Shown here: in pieces, positions 1-9,968 of the stretch | How positions within the stretch are numbered: position 1 is the stretch's first letter | How the letters are laid out: each line of letters begins with the position of its first letter | From: Pogostemon cablin | Lineage: Eukaryota; Streptophyta; Magnoliopsida; Lamiales; Lamiaceae | Length of the DNA stretch: 64,000 nt | Direction: 5' to 3' | Assembly (NCBI GenBank): GCA_023678885.1 | Contig: CM042966.1 | Coordinates: 27,294,028 to 27,358,027 of the forward strand | Program-made: the position numbers and the translations under genes | Notes under the pieces: generated by a model | What the model saw: the letters and a program-made list of their open reading frames with translations, nothing else | Database searches by the model: none | What the model was told of the DNA's origin: nothing

Positions 1-184
1 CAGGCCCAGTTCTATTGCAAGATTCATGTTTTTAGTTCACAATGCGTATAGGATTTAGGACCAAATTTTGTAAGTCAAAGAAGTTTAGAATTTTTATCAA
101 CATTACCTTTTATTAATAAATAAATAAATAAAAGGCCCAACTAAGTAAAAAAATTTTTTCTCATACAATTTAAAGATTGGCCAG

Positions 185-1285
185 TATGCAGCATGTAGTC
201 TATTGCCAGTCGTGATTTTTCTTAAAGCACCAAATTGAAAACAAAAGTGTGTGAAATTTCAATATTATCCCTATTCTTTATTAAACTTTAACTCATTTAC
301 ATAACTGGAAAAAATAATTTGCTTTAAAAACCCACCTGTTTATACCCAAAACATACACACTCACAACGCACAGCACACGAACACCGAAATAAAGAGAGAA
401 GACAGGAGAGGAGAGGAGAGAAGAAAAGGAGGAAAACTCAATTTTATATTCATATCAAAATACGGAATCAGTGAAACAAAATTATAGATGTAATTGAAGT
501 TTCATAGATGGTAGGAACATGCATGCTGTTTGGGTTGAAAATTCAAAGATGTAAGATTTCAAGACTGGTTTGACGAAAATCTTGCTAAATTTCGGCAAGA
601 AGTCGCTGAAAAAAAATCGATTGGGGACTGCCAAAATTTTGTTAAAAATTCGATGTCTTTCGGTAGGACTTTGTTAGAGAGTCGAAATTTTGTCACGTTG
701 TTTTGAGGTTTGACATGTTGGCCGATGTACGAACGGTAGCAAAATTTTTGTGTATTAGTTAGAAAAATAATCCTTCAGTCAATCCATTATGTACTTTAAT
801 TTCTTGATTGTGGTTCTTGTCATAATGATGTGCAGAATGTAGTTCTTGTTCTTAATTTGTACAAATCTTGCAATAATGAGCAGTATTGGTACTGTTTGGT
901 GTGCTTCCTGCTGCAATGTCATGGTCAGACAGATTTTTATTCAAATTCACCCAAGTCTTAGAAGATACCAATGCTGGTATCCATAGGAAAACTCACTCTC
1001 TCACTTATTATGGTTGAATCCCATGTCATTCGCACTCAGTTTTTTGATAATGTGGGGACGTAAGTGTGTGTTCTGGTGTATGCGTGTGAGTTTAGAATGT
1101 GAATGTGAATGTGAGGGGTGGGTGTGCAAAGCAAAGTTAGTTTTTTTTTTTCTAATTAATTAATATAGCTAATGGGTTAGGGTTAAATAAAATATGAGGA
1201 TGTTATTGAAATTTTACATAATTTTTGTTTTCAATTTGTGTGCCTTGAGCAAAAGTTCGGGTGGCAATAGTGCTGCCAGATAAGA
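185..1285. mobile_element. Inverted-repeat (foldback/MULE-like) DNA element
   Basis: Positions about 190-300 and 1170-1280 are imperfect reverse complements. Shared blocks include CAAATTGAAAACAAAA, AATTTCAATA and CTATTGCC (left 201-208, right reverse complement 1263-1270). The arms may reach further inward, because 340-400 and the reverse complement of about 1060-1130 are both CA-rich. Between the arms, 350-440 is a CA-rich then GA-rich tract resembling a plant 5' leader, and the rest (440-1140) has no open frame I recognise. I could not define a clean target-site duplication. The long arms suggest a MULE or foldback element, and a fossil hairpin of another kind is possible. Confidence 0.5.
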
Positions 1286-1559
1286 TATGTTAACCTGGGC
1301 TTGTCGGTCCACTCATTTTAATCCGAAAAATAAAGTTAGAATTATTTTTAGTACCATAACTATAGGAAATTTTTGATTATGTCCAAAAAAAGATAAAAAT
1401 TTCAATTTGGTCCCGTAACTCTTGAAATTGGTCAATTTTGGTCCCAAAGTCGTCGAAACGCTATTTTTTGATAGGAAAATTTGCACGTGCACCGCACGAG
1501 ATCAAAAAGAATTGGGGCTTCCCGGCAAGGTCACTCCAACATACACAGGATTATTCCCC

Positions 1560-2398
1560 ACCACCACCGCCGCCGCAACCGTAACAACGATGATCCCAAT
1601 TTCGAAATTGAAAACAAGCTCGAACCCGACAGGAAAGTGAAGCTTGCTCAGAAGCTGGGACGCCAGGTGGCGGTGTGGTTTCAGAACCGCCATGCTCGGT
1701 GGAAGACGAAGCATTTGGAGAGAGATTACAGCATCCTGAAAGCAATGCTCTCAAACTTAAATATGGATCTCTCCAGAAAGAGAATGAATCTTTGCAGGAT
1801 GAGTTGGCTAGCTGTTGTTTAATTAACGAGATCATTCATCTTGATCTTCTGTAAAAATTAATTTAGAGTTAATTTGCAGATTGGTGAGCTGAAATCGAAG
1901 CTGAATGGAGACGACGGCAAGATTACAGTGAAAGAAGAGCCGTCGATTTCAGATTCGGAGGAAAAAATGGAAGCTGAGACGAACGTGGAAGATGTGATCG
2001 AGTTCAAACTCAACATCAATGAGAACGCCGGAGTAGCTTTGCTGTTCGGAGATTTTAAGGATGGGTCTTACGACAGCGATTCGAGCGCGTTCCTGAACGA
2101 AGACAACAACAGTAGTTCGATTGGGGCGGTGATTCCTCCTCCGGTGGGATATTCCACCATCAGCTTCACAGCGCAGCCATAGACGTAAACTTTCAATTCT
2201 CCGACGACACCGGCAAGGTTTTCCAGACACAATTCATGACAATTGAGGAGCATAATTTTCTGGGTGAAGAATCTTGCAGTAATTTGTTCTCGTTTCCAGA
2301 CACAGTTCATGACAATTAAGGAGCATAATTTCCTGGGTGAAGAATCTTACAACAATTTGTTCTCCGACGAACAAGCTCCGACTCTCCACTGGTATTGA
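1560..2398 (+). pseudogene. HD-Zip class I transcription factor fragment (captured, broken)
   Basis: The normal protein is a plant-specific homeodomain-leucine zipper transcription factor. Here the end of homeodomain helix 1 (NFEIENKLEPDRK), helix 2 and the recognition helix (VAVWFQNR.ARWKTK) are readable at 1598-1720. Three residues are missing before RQVAVWF. The leucine zipper continues only after a frameshift near 1745, where the other frame gives LKLKYGSLQKENESLQ. An intron-like gap (about 1815-1880, acceptor TTTGCAG) leads to an acidic C-terminal part starting IGELKSKLN, broken by a second frameshift near 2150-2175. It finishes with the class I tail DEQAPTLHWY and a stop at 2396-2398. 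The homeodomain start and N-terminus are absent. Keeping an intron argues for DNA-level capture rather than retroposition. The tail resembles the ATHB6/ATHB16 group, but subgroup assignment is tentative. Confidence 0.85.
2220..2365 (+). repeat. 73-bp tandem duplication inside the HD-Zip fragment
   Basis: Unit 1 (2220-2292) and unit 2 (2293-2365) both run from TTTCCAGACAC to AATTTGTTCTC with a few mismatches. The length is not a multiple of three, so the second unit is read out of frame and meets a TAA. It therefore also disrupts the C-terminal coding region. Confidence 0.85.
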
Positions 2399-2847
2399 TC
2401 AATTACCTTGCCGGAAAGCCCAAAGTTTGGTGATCACGTGCGTCGCACGTGTGAATTCCCGGCCAAAAAATGGGATTCCGCGACTTTGAGATCAAAATTG
2501 GCCAATTTTAAGAGTTACGGGACGAAATTCAAATTTTTATCTTTTTTGGAACCGAATCAAAATTTTCATATAGTTATAGGACCAAAATTGATTTTAACTC
2601 CGAAAAACATATGGTTAATCGACTCGGCCCACTAGCCCATTTATCTTTTATTTTTATATTATGTACATGATATTAGAATCTTTATAAATTAATAACATTT
2701 GAAAATATGTATATTTAGAAATAAACGATTATGAAATCAAGAATTTTTGTTTCAGATGAGACTTCCGCACATATACTTCACTTGAATTTATATGACATGT
2801 TAAAACTAATTGTTTCACATATGGTTTAATTTACTTAATTGATATGA

Positions 2848-2985
2848 GTTAGTCTCTTGTAAACCGTGTTTACATCATAAATCTTGTAAATTTTGTGGTC
2901 ACCCGTAATTTTAACACCCTAACAATACATTAGGGTATATAAGATTGGAAGGAGGGACCACCCTGAACACGGTTTAAACGAGTGT
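2848..2985. mobile_element. Small MITE-like inverted repeat
   Basis: CTCTTGTAAACCGTGTTTAC near 2852 pairs with the reverse complement of GAACACGGTTTAAACGAG near 2963-2980. Related sequence (CTCTTGTAAACCAGGT) recurs at about 32850, so this is a dispersed family. I see no coding content. Confidence 0.45.
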
Positions 2986-3490
2986 TTGTGTATTGATATA
3001 TATTTTTTCATTATTTGATTTAAGAGTTAGTCTCTTGTGAATTTGGGTATAATGATATAAAATTTTATTTTAAAGGATATAAATTTTATTTTAATTAATA
3101 AGAGTATAATTTTTTTATTTTAAAAGTTGACTAAAATATGAATAATATAAATATTTGATAAAAAATTATTTTTTTTTCACAAAAAATCAGGAGTATATAA
3201 TATGATTAACATTTAATATGGTACTGACTTTAAAAAAATATGAGATTTGGGGATACTGTATTTCCTAAACACACAACTTTTAGTCTTAATTTAAAATTAG
3301 AAATTATATACTCCTATATTTTTATTTATTTAATTTTTTATAAAGAATGACCGTGAAATATTAAATCTATATTTTAAATATGCATTTTAAAAAGAGAGGC
3401 TATAATTTTAAAAGTTTATATTGAGATTATCATTTTTAAAATAATATAAAATTAAAATTGGTAGAGTGTTGCATAGTATATTAATATAGA

Positions 3491-3750
3491 GTGAGACTTG
3501 CGTGCACCCGGGCACACCGTGCACCTTTAGAATTTAGTATTATGGGTAATGGTACATTATTTTGTTCTAAAGGGTATACACTTTAATTAGTAAGGGTACA
3601 CTATTTTGTTCTAAAGAGTATACATTTTTTATTTTTCTTCAGAAAATAAAGGATACACATCTTTATACTAAAGGATATATAATTTAACACAAAATTTTAA
3701 AGGTTCATGGAGTGTTGTCCCGTGCGCCGGGTGCACACAAGTTTTTGCCA
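3491..3750. mobile_element. GTGCACCCGGG-type MITE, copy 1
   Basis: The left end contains ACTTGCGTGCACCCGGG and the right end its inverted partner GCGCCGGGTGCACACAAGT. The interior contains repeated GGGTATACA/TACACATT motifs. The whole sequence matches 9015-9297 closely, which shows it is a mobile family rather than a chance palindrome. It is non-coding. Confidence 0.7.
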
Positions 3751-3949
3751 CTTATTATACATATAATTTTTAACGCGTTTATTTGCATTTGAATAAGCAA
3801 TACATTTTTATTTAACATTAATCTTTATTTATATATAAATATTTAATAATTAATTATGTTTGAATTTTAAATTTAATTTATCGTATGTGATTACTTTATA
3901 TATTAAATAGAAGTAAATTATATTTTCATAGTCCTTTAGCCCGAAGCCT

Positions 3950-4295
3950 TCTAATTAAAATTAGGTTGAACTCCACTTAAGTTGGGTTTAAGTCCACTAT
4001 ATATTCGATCCATTAAAATTGGGTTTTAAGTCCACTTCAGTTGGGTTTAAGTCCACTTTATATGCGATACATTGGGTTTGTCCATTTAAGTTAGGTTTAA
4101 GTCCACTCTATATTCGATCCATTAAAATTAGTTTTAAGTCCACTCTATATGCGATCTATTAAAATTGGGTTATAAGTCCACTTAAATTGGGTTTAAGTCC
4201 ACTCTATATTCGATCCATTATAATTGGGTTTAAGTCCACTTAAGTTGGGTTTCAGACTACTCTAAATGCGGACCATTAAGCTGGGTTTAATCCTG
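3950..4295. repeat. Degenerate minisatellite, about 58-bp unit
   Basis: About six imperfect units are built from AAATTGGGTTTAAGTCCACT, TTAAGTTGGGTTTAAGTCCAC and TCTATATTCGATCCATT. Individual units vary by deletion. No coding potential is seen. Confidence 0.8.
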
Positions 4296-4394
4296 TAAGG
4301 CCCGTACTTACGTAAAACATTTCTAATCTAAATTCATGGGATTAATTAATCTAATTTAAAAATGGATGACTATAAGGATATTTTTAATTTCTCA

Positions 4395-4410
4395 ACATAA
4401 AGATATTTTT
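4395..4410 (+). repeat. LINE target-site duplication, left copy
   Basis: ACATAAAGATATTTTT here is identical to 8578-8593, directly after the A-rich tail of the LINE. It marks both ends of the insertion. Confidence 0.85.
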
Positions 4411-4578
4411 TCTGGTCGTCTAAGGATCTTGTCAAGGGGGATAAGGTGGAAGGTTGGAGATGATACTAAATTAAATGTTTGGGGTCATCCCTGGTTACGC
4501 AATGATGATGTTTCTATGTTCACATCGTCGTAAACCCATTATTTGCATAATTGAAAGTTGCTGATTTGATGATTCCTT

Positions 4579-5003
4579 TGTTTGGGATAAACAGATCTCT
4601 ATTCATTCTTAAGGGACAAATAAAGAAGAGCTTAAAAAACACAACACAAGAATTTACGTGGAAAACTCCAAAATCGGAGAAAAACCACGGACCGAGAAAA
4701 TATCACTATGTAAAAAAATTTTATAATCACGCAAAATTTCTCTCTCTCGACCCCAATCCCTACACTCATACAAATCTTTGACTAATTCACACCTTTCTCC
4801 CCATTCTCACAACCGAGAATCCAAGAAAGGAATTTAAATAGAATCAAACACAAATATTAAAGTATACTTGATTGGTGCACTTAACATTAAAACTAGGGAC
4901 CTCCTTAAATAACATAAGAATTCCTCCCCTTTTGATCTCTCATCCGATGTGGGACAAAAAAATAAAAGAAATATCTTCTTTTATTCTTGACAAAAAACAA
5001 ACA
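4579..5003 (-). repeat. 3' LTR of the nested LTR element
   Basis: Left direct repeat, 425 bp. It shares long blocks with 6951-7370, for example GAATTTACGTGGAAAACTCC, CTCATTCTTAAGGGACAAA-like sequence and CATCCGATGTGGGA. The start TGTTTGGG and end AAACA are slightly mutated from TGTTGGG/CCAACA. Confidence 0.85.
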
Positions 5004-6079
5004 ATCTCCACCTTGTCAAAATAAAAGAAAACACATTGTCTTTACCGACAATCCATTCTCAATCTCGAGAATCCTACTCCACCATATGAGAAGACCACTT
5101 AGAATCAACCATTCTAAGAATTTCATGTGACACATATCGAAAAATACCTGCTGATATTTATGGTGCTACTTCCAACTCTTGGCTTCCACTAGAAGTCCAT
5201 CAGCTATTGATATACATCCACCACACACCCTACATCACCTGCCAAGTCAATGTCCGTGTGCTAACTTGTGGACCAGCTAATATTATTACACCATTTTTCC
5301 ATGACAACTGAACATGTCATAAGGATCCTCAATAATATTAACTCAACATTCAGAGCTGTTGCCGCACCAGCTCCTCCTTGACCAGAAACATCACCATTGC
5401 TCCACTGTAAGCAATTATCGTGCCATTGCTCCACCGCAATTACCGCACCATTGCTACACCTTGAGCAAAACCCGTCTGTACCGACATGACGTCGTTGCTT
5501 TTTACCGCCAAGCTACACCAGGTTTGTCCGAACCCTTTTTCTACTGAAAGTGTCGTCACTTGAAACCGATTCCAACCTTTCGAAATTCACGATGCTTTTT
5601 TCCACTTGTCGGTTAAATCCACGCTATTCTTTACCGATCTACCATCACCCGATACCAAGTACCACATCGCCAATTCGCCATCTTCCCCGTTGAATAGCCA
5701 CTTCCCCACGCCACCAATCATTATCGGTAAACCCGTTCCTTTCAAACCTCCTTGAGCCGACATCCATGGAAAACTCCATGCCGCTGTTAAGTCAACTCCA
5801 CCACCGGGAGTCCCAGCAATTCACATTGCTGCAGGTCCAAGAACTCCGCCAAAAACTACTGACCTACAAATCCTACTCCATGCCATGCCACTGTCCGGCG
5901 CCTTTCACCTCAAGGAATGAGATAGGGATGGCAACGGAATCCAAAATCGAAGTCAACCGAGCCGACTCTTATCCGATTGGGGCAATTTTTTTACTTTTGA
6001 TCGGGTATGGTTCGGGTTTCGGGAAAAATCAAAAATAAAAATAAAAACGGAGTGGGGACTGTATTTAAATATCCCGCCC

Positions 6080-6081
<2 letters not shown>

Positions 6082-6167
<86 letters not shown>
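6082..6167. repeat. (AT)n microsatellite
   Basis: About 85 bp of alternating AT broken by one AAA. Open frames across it are artefacts of the repeat. Confidence 0.95.
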
Positions 6168-6233
6168 CAATAAAAGTAATAATATGCGTAAACTTTGAAT
6201 TAAACATCATATGTCTATTTTAATTAATTTATA

Positions 6234-6504
6234 CTCCCTCCATCCCAAAAACAAATTCACACTTTCTATTTTTGTCCGTCTCATAAACAAGTCAACCCCC
6301 AAATAAGGAAATACACACAAATCAATAACCTCACAACACACTTTAATTTCAAAATTGCCACCCTTTTACAACTCACATAACTTACTTTATAATTTATTTA
6401 TTACCTAAAAATATCAAACTACTCCTAAAAGTAAAGCAAAAAGTAATATTTTCTTAAACTTCGTATTTACAGTAACCGGGAACTTGTCTCTGGGACGGAG
6501 GGAG
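6234..6504. mobile_element. Stowaway-type MITE (271 bp)
   Basis: Starts CTCCCTCCATCCC and ends GGGACGGAGGGAG, with TA on both sides. These are Stowaway (Tc1/mariner-derived) termini. Its reverse complement matches 16641-16893 over nearly the whole length, so both belong to one subfamily. Confidence 0.9.
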
Positions 6505-6950
6505 TATTTTTTTGTATTTTAAATTTTTTAAAATTATAATTTCATTATTTTTAAAATAATATAATAATTATAATAAATAAAAGATTTCAGTTCGGGTATG
6601 GGGATACCCGACACCGATAGAGGTGGGGATGGAGTGCAAAATTAATTCCCCGACGGAGTATGGGGTGGATTAGGGGATGAAAGTTTTCAAACAGTTTGTG
6701 GATGGTATTGTTAAAACCCGCCCCATATCTACCCTGTTGCCAACCCTAGAAGGAGATGCCACCGCATCCAGCTGATCTTCTGACCCCCTTGTGCTACTAG
6801 CTTTTCCCACTTTTTTCATGTCACCCTTAGTCTAATGAATAACTCTCTTCCTCTCATAAAGTCTTTTCTGATGTGGAAGGTCAGACTATGCTGCAACCAC
6901 AGAGCATATTAAGAATTTCGTAAGCGCCCGAACCGGGCTCTGATACCACT

Positions 6951-7370
6951 TGTTGGGATAAAGAAATCTTCATTCATTCTTAAGGGACAAACAAAGAAGA
7001 GCATAAAAAATACAACACAAGAATTTACGTGGAAAACTCCAAAATCGGAGAAAAACCACGGACCGAGAGAATACCACTATGTGAAAAATTTTTACAATCA
7101 CACAGAATTTATCTCTCTCGACCCCAATCCCTATGCTCTTACAAGTCTTTGACTAATTCACACCTTTCTCCCCATTCTCACAACCGAGAATCAAATAATG
7201 AAATTTAAATAGAATCAAACACAAAGACTAAAGTGTACTTGATTGGTGCACTTAACATCAAAAACAGGGACCTCCTTAAATAGAATAAGAATTCCTCCCT
7301 TTTTATCTCACATCCGATGTGGGAAAAAGTAAAAGAAATACTTACTTTTATTCTTGACAAAAAACCAACA
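6951..7370 (-). repeat. 5' LTR of the nested LTR element
   Basis: Right direct repeat, 420 bp, running TGTTGGG...CCAACA and joined to the primer-binding site at 6937-6948. Confidence 0.85.
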
Positions 7371-8486
7371 TCCTGGTTGCGGACAATGGGACGTAGAATT
7401 ATTGGAAGAACTCTTTATTCTGGAGGATGTCCAACTTATTCTGAACAATACTCTTCCACCTATTGGGATTTTTGATAAAATCATTTAGCATCATGCCAGC
7501 AATGAGGAGTACTCAGTAAAGACTGCCTACAATCTAGTAGTTGTACTTACGCTTGATACATCATTCAAAATAGAAGGCAATTGGAGAGTTTTGAAAATTG
7601 AAAGTTCCACCGAAAGTGAAAATGTGTTTTGTGGAGGACATGTAGAGGTCTAATTCCATGTAAGGAAGAACTCTTCAAGAGGGGAATGGTGGAAAACAAG
7701 CTATGCGTTGTCTGTTCTTGAGATACCGAAAGTGTATGGCATTTACTTGTTTCGTGTCCTTTAGCAAAAGAGTGTTGGAGGGAATCTGATCTTTTCTCTG
7801 ACATGGAAAGAGCAATCACACGAGTTGAATCTATTTGTGAACTTCTTTTTCTTCTTATCAATGAATTAGACGACGACGGAAAAGTTATTCTTGCTATGAT
7901 AGTTTAGCAAATCTGGAGGGAGCGAAATTGTGTAGTTTGGGAAGGGACACGACAGACTATGGGTAAAGCAGTTTTTTCAGCAAAAATCTTACTATCAGAA
8001 TGGAGCTCAGCGAGAGAAATCCCAGCAAGAAGGAACTCAAATGAAGTTTGTAATTTATGGCATAAACCTCCAACTTCTTTTATGAAAATCAATGTTGATG
8101 CAGCTTTCTTAGATGATACATCGGAAACTGGAATAGGAAGGATAATTCGGGATGATGAAGGAAGATTTGTTGTATGTAAATCTTTAGTAATACCCAGAAA
8201 AATGCGTGTTGATGAAGGTGAAGCCTTGGGGCTTCATGAGGCTTTGTCGTGGATTAAGAAATTAGGTCTCCTGCGTGTCATAATTGAAGTGGATGCAAAG
8301 ATAGTGTATGATGCAATCTCCATATCAGAAGATGAAGTTTCCATATTTGGTGACTTTATTTCAGGATGCAAAAAGTTACTTTCATTGAATAATCTTTATG
8401 ATGTTCGTCTTATTCACCGTACTGCCAATTTTGTGGCACATTGTATTGTTCGGGCTTTGCGTTCTGTTGCTAGCTCCCATTATTGA
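7371..8486 (+). pseudogene. LINE zf-RVT and RNase H-like domain remnant
   Basis: The segment 7380-7560 reads as the zf-RVT part (WDVELLEELF then EEYSVKTAYNLV) with a TAG in place of an expected Trp. Then come a Cys-containing stretch (LCVVCS, HLLVSCPLAKECW) and, at 7959-8486, an uninterrupted 175-aa frame holding the C-terminal RNase H-like (RVT_3) domain. The latter shows the acidic sites NVDAAF, the Glu within EALGLHEAL, and EVDAKIV, then NFVAHCIVRAL near the end. In LINEs this domain removes RNA from the RNA-DNA hybrid. Host proteins with the same domain exist, but the upstream zf-RVT, A-tail and target duplication make a retroelement origin far more likely. The upstream stops make it non-functional. 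Confidence 0.8.
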
Positions 8487-9014
8487 GTTGAGCCTCCTTA
8501 CTTTGTGGATGAACTTCTCGACAGTCTTTGCTCATGTTATACTTAATATATGATATTTACTTTGTTTTTAAAAAAAAACATAAAGATATTTTTGTATGCC
8601 CCAAAAATCATTCTCTCTTCCATATATACTTTGCATCTATCTTTTATTTTATTGTTCGTAGAGGAATATTATTATGAAAAAAAGAAAATCATGTTCAAGG
8701 TTGTTGTTCGACAATAAATTGAGGAAAAACCAATGCAATGTCACCAAATAATACTCTATTCACCCCCTAATACGTTTTATTTATTTATTTTTATTAATCC
8801 TATATCTAAGAATTTATTTCATTCTTAATAAATATATGAACCTAAAACTATATTTGTTTTAAAGTTTTAAAAATTAATTTTGAGTTTTCAAAATGTGTAC
8901 ATATTTTAAATAAGATTTTAATTTTAACCACCTATACACTTACAATATATTTTCCCTTCTCAATTAATATTTATTCTCACTCCTCTCTCATATTTTCTCT
9001 TCTAAATTAATATT

Positions 9015-9297
9015 GAGTGAGGATTGCGTGCAGCCGGAGCACATCGTGCGCCTTTCGAATTTAGTATTATGGGTAAGGGTACATTATTTTATACTAAAGG
9101 GTATACACTTTAATTAGTAAGGATACACCATTTTGTTCTAAAGGGTATACATTTTTTATTAAAATTTTTTATTTTTCTTCAGAAAATAAAGAGTACACAT
9201 CTTTATACTAAAGGGTATACATTCTAACACAAAATTCTAAAGGCGCACGGAGTGTGCCCCGTGCGCCCGGGTGCACACAAGTTTTTGCCTTTACTCT
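9015..9297. mobile_element. GTGCACCCGGG-type MITE, copy 2
   Basis: It aligns with 3491-3750 almost throughout. Left end is ATTGCGTGCAGCCGG, right end is CGCCCGGGTGCACACAAGT. The interior has an extra ATTAAAATTTT insertion relative to copy 1. Confidence 0.75.
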
Positions 9298-9519
9298 CAT
9301 CCCTCTCTCATATTTTTTTCTCATATAAATTAATAAATAATACTTTCTTAACATATACATGACGACTCACTAATTAAAAATTAATTTGACGTCTAAAATT
9401 TGTACTTTAAAAAAATCAAAACAAACACTTATCACTATTTAATTGGGGATCGTTTTCAAAATCCACATAAATTTAAATAAAAAATCAATAATGATATACA
9501 AAGGTTCAATTGTTTTATA

Positions 9520-9666
9520 CTCCCTCCGTCAGTCACAATAAGTTCCATTTGCTTTTTGCACTTGATTTAATGAGTATTATTATTCAATGTATAGTAGGTA
9601 TTTTAATTGTATTAGAGGGTGTGTGAGAGTCTCATGTTTGTATAAAGAAAAATTAGACCTTTAGGG
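9520..9666. mobile_element. Stowaway-like MITE, left part, cut by copia-1
   Basis: Starts TA/CTCCCTCCGTCAGTCAC and continues with the ATTAATGAGTATTATTATT-like interior seen in 17239-17464 and 27513-27724. Copia-1 begins right after 9666. No clear right terminus survives beyond 14096. Confidence 0.6.
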
Positions 9667-9784
9667 TGATAGGAGTATATATTTACTGTCCCACATTGGT
9701 ATTGCACAGCATAGTGTGTATTGTTGTACTTGTATATGTAATAGCATTTACTTGTAAATGAATTAAATTTTTCCAACCTCAACA
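9667..9784 (+). repeat. 5' LTR of copia-1
   Basis: TGATAGGAG...CTCAACA, 118 bp. It matches 13979-14096 with about six substitutions. Confidence 0.95.
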
Positions 9785-9796
9785 TGGTATAAGAGC
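9785..9796 (+). other. Primer-binding site of copia-1
   Basis: TGGTATAAGAGC immediately after the LTR. The usual plant copia site is TGGTATCAGAGC, complementary to the initiator-Met tRNA 3' end. Confidence 0.85.
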
Positions 9797-9968
9797 CTAC
9801 AATTGGTTAACACCACATATTTCCTTCTTTTTTTATTCCGCCCAGCATTCTGATGCATATCAATTCCTTGATATCAATCCTATAATTCACTCCTATATCC
9901 ACGCACTAATTCCTTATTTCTCTCTACTTTTTATTTCTCTCTACTTTCCTTTAGTATACTTTCAAGCC

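Larger units (their letters stand above)
1333..2599. mobile_element. Pack-MULE-like element carrying an HD-Zip gene piece
   Basis: The ends are long imperfect terminal inverted repeats: left 1333-1531 and right 2405-2599, about 195-199 bp each. Matching blocks from outside in are AGTTAGAATT against AGTTAAAATC, AACTATAG against AACTATAT, AAAAAGATAAAAATTT (exact), CCCGTAACTCTT (exact), GCACGTG with CGCACG, and CCGGCAAGGT. The element is flanked by CCGAAAAATA (1323-1332) and CCGAAAAACA (2600-2609), a 9-10 bp target duplication with one mismatch, which is the size typical of Mutator-like elements. The 870-bp interior is not transposase. It is part of a host homeobox gene that ends at its own stop codon just before the right repeat. 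No MURA-like transposase is present, so the element is non-autonomous. Confidence 0.85.
5923..6748. mobile_element. hAT-like non-autonomous DNA transposon
   Basis: The ends TAGGGATGGCAAC (left) and GTTGCCAACCCTA (right) are inverted repeats of a type common in plant hAT MITEs. The flanks GAATGAGA (5915-5922) and GAAGGAGA (6749-6756) agree at 7 of 8 positions, as expected for an 8-bp hAT target duplication. The interior holds CGGGTATGG/GGGGATACCCG inverted motifs, an (AT)n tract and a nested Stowaway element. No transposase is present. Confidence 0.75.
4579..7370 (-). mobile_element. Non-autonomous LTR retrotransposon nested in the LINE
   Basis: Two similar direct repeats of about 420 bp (4579-5003 and 6951-7370) begin TG and end CA. 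The element lies on the minus strand. Next to the right LTR, 6937-6948 is the reverse complement of TGGTATCAGAGC, the initiator-Met tRNA primer-binding site. Next to the left LTR, the minus strand shows the polypurine tract AAGGTGGAGA (about 5005-5014). The flanks TCCTT and TCCTG fit a 5-bp target duplication with one change. The 1.95-kb interior has no recognisable gag or pol frame, and 826 bp of it is a later hAT-like insertion. It is therefore a small LARD/TRIM-like element that would depend on proteins of another element. Confidence 0.85.
4411..8577 (+). mobile_element. 5'-truncated LINE (non-LTR retrotransposon), interrupted
   Basis: The LINE parts are 4411-4578 and 7371-8577. The 16-bp direct repeat on both sides and the A-rich tail (8569-8577) are signatures of target-primed insertion. 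Reading starts in the region after the reverse transcriptase (W..GD.....W..PWL pattern, 4425-4510), passes through the zinc-binding zf-RVT region and ends with an RNase H-like domain. Endonuclease and most of the reverse transcriptase are missing, as expected for 5' truncation. Removing the inserted LTR element restores a continuous frame across 4578/7371. In-frame stops in 7480-7920 show the copy is dead. Confidence 0.85.

Noticed and set aside
1481..2182. HD-Zip sequence as a working gene
   Set aside because: Start of the homeodomain is missing, the zipper is frameshifted, and a 73-bp duplication breaks the end. The piece lies inside transposon ends.
3950..4295. Regular repeats as a CRISPR array
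   Set aside because: Units are degenerate with no constant-length unique spacers and the genome is a plant's.
5953..6210. Open frames across the AT tract
   Set aside because: Translate to alternating Ile-Tyr from (AT)n on both strands.
7959..8486. 175-codon RNase H-like frame as an independent host gene
   Set aside because: Upstream zf-RVT remnant, A-tail and 16-bp target duplication show it is the end of a LINE.
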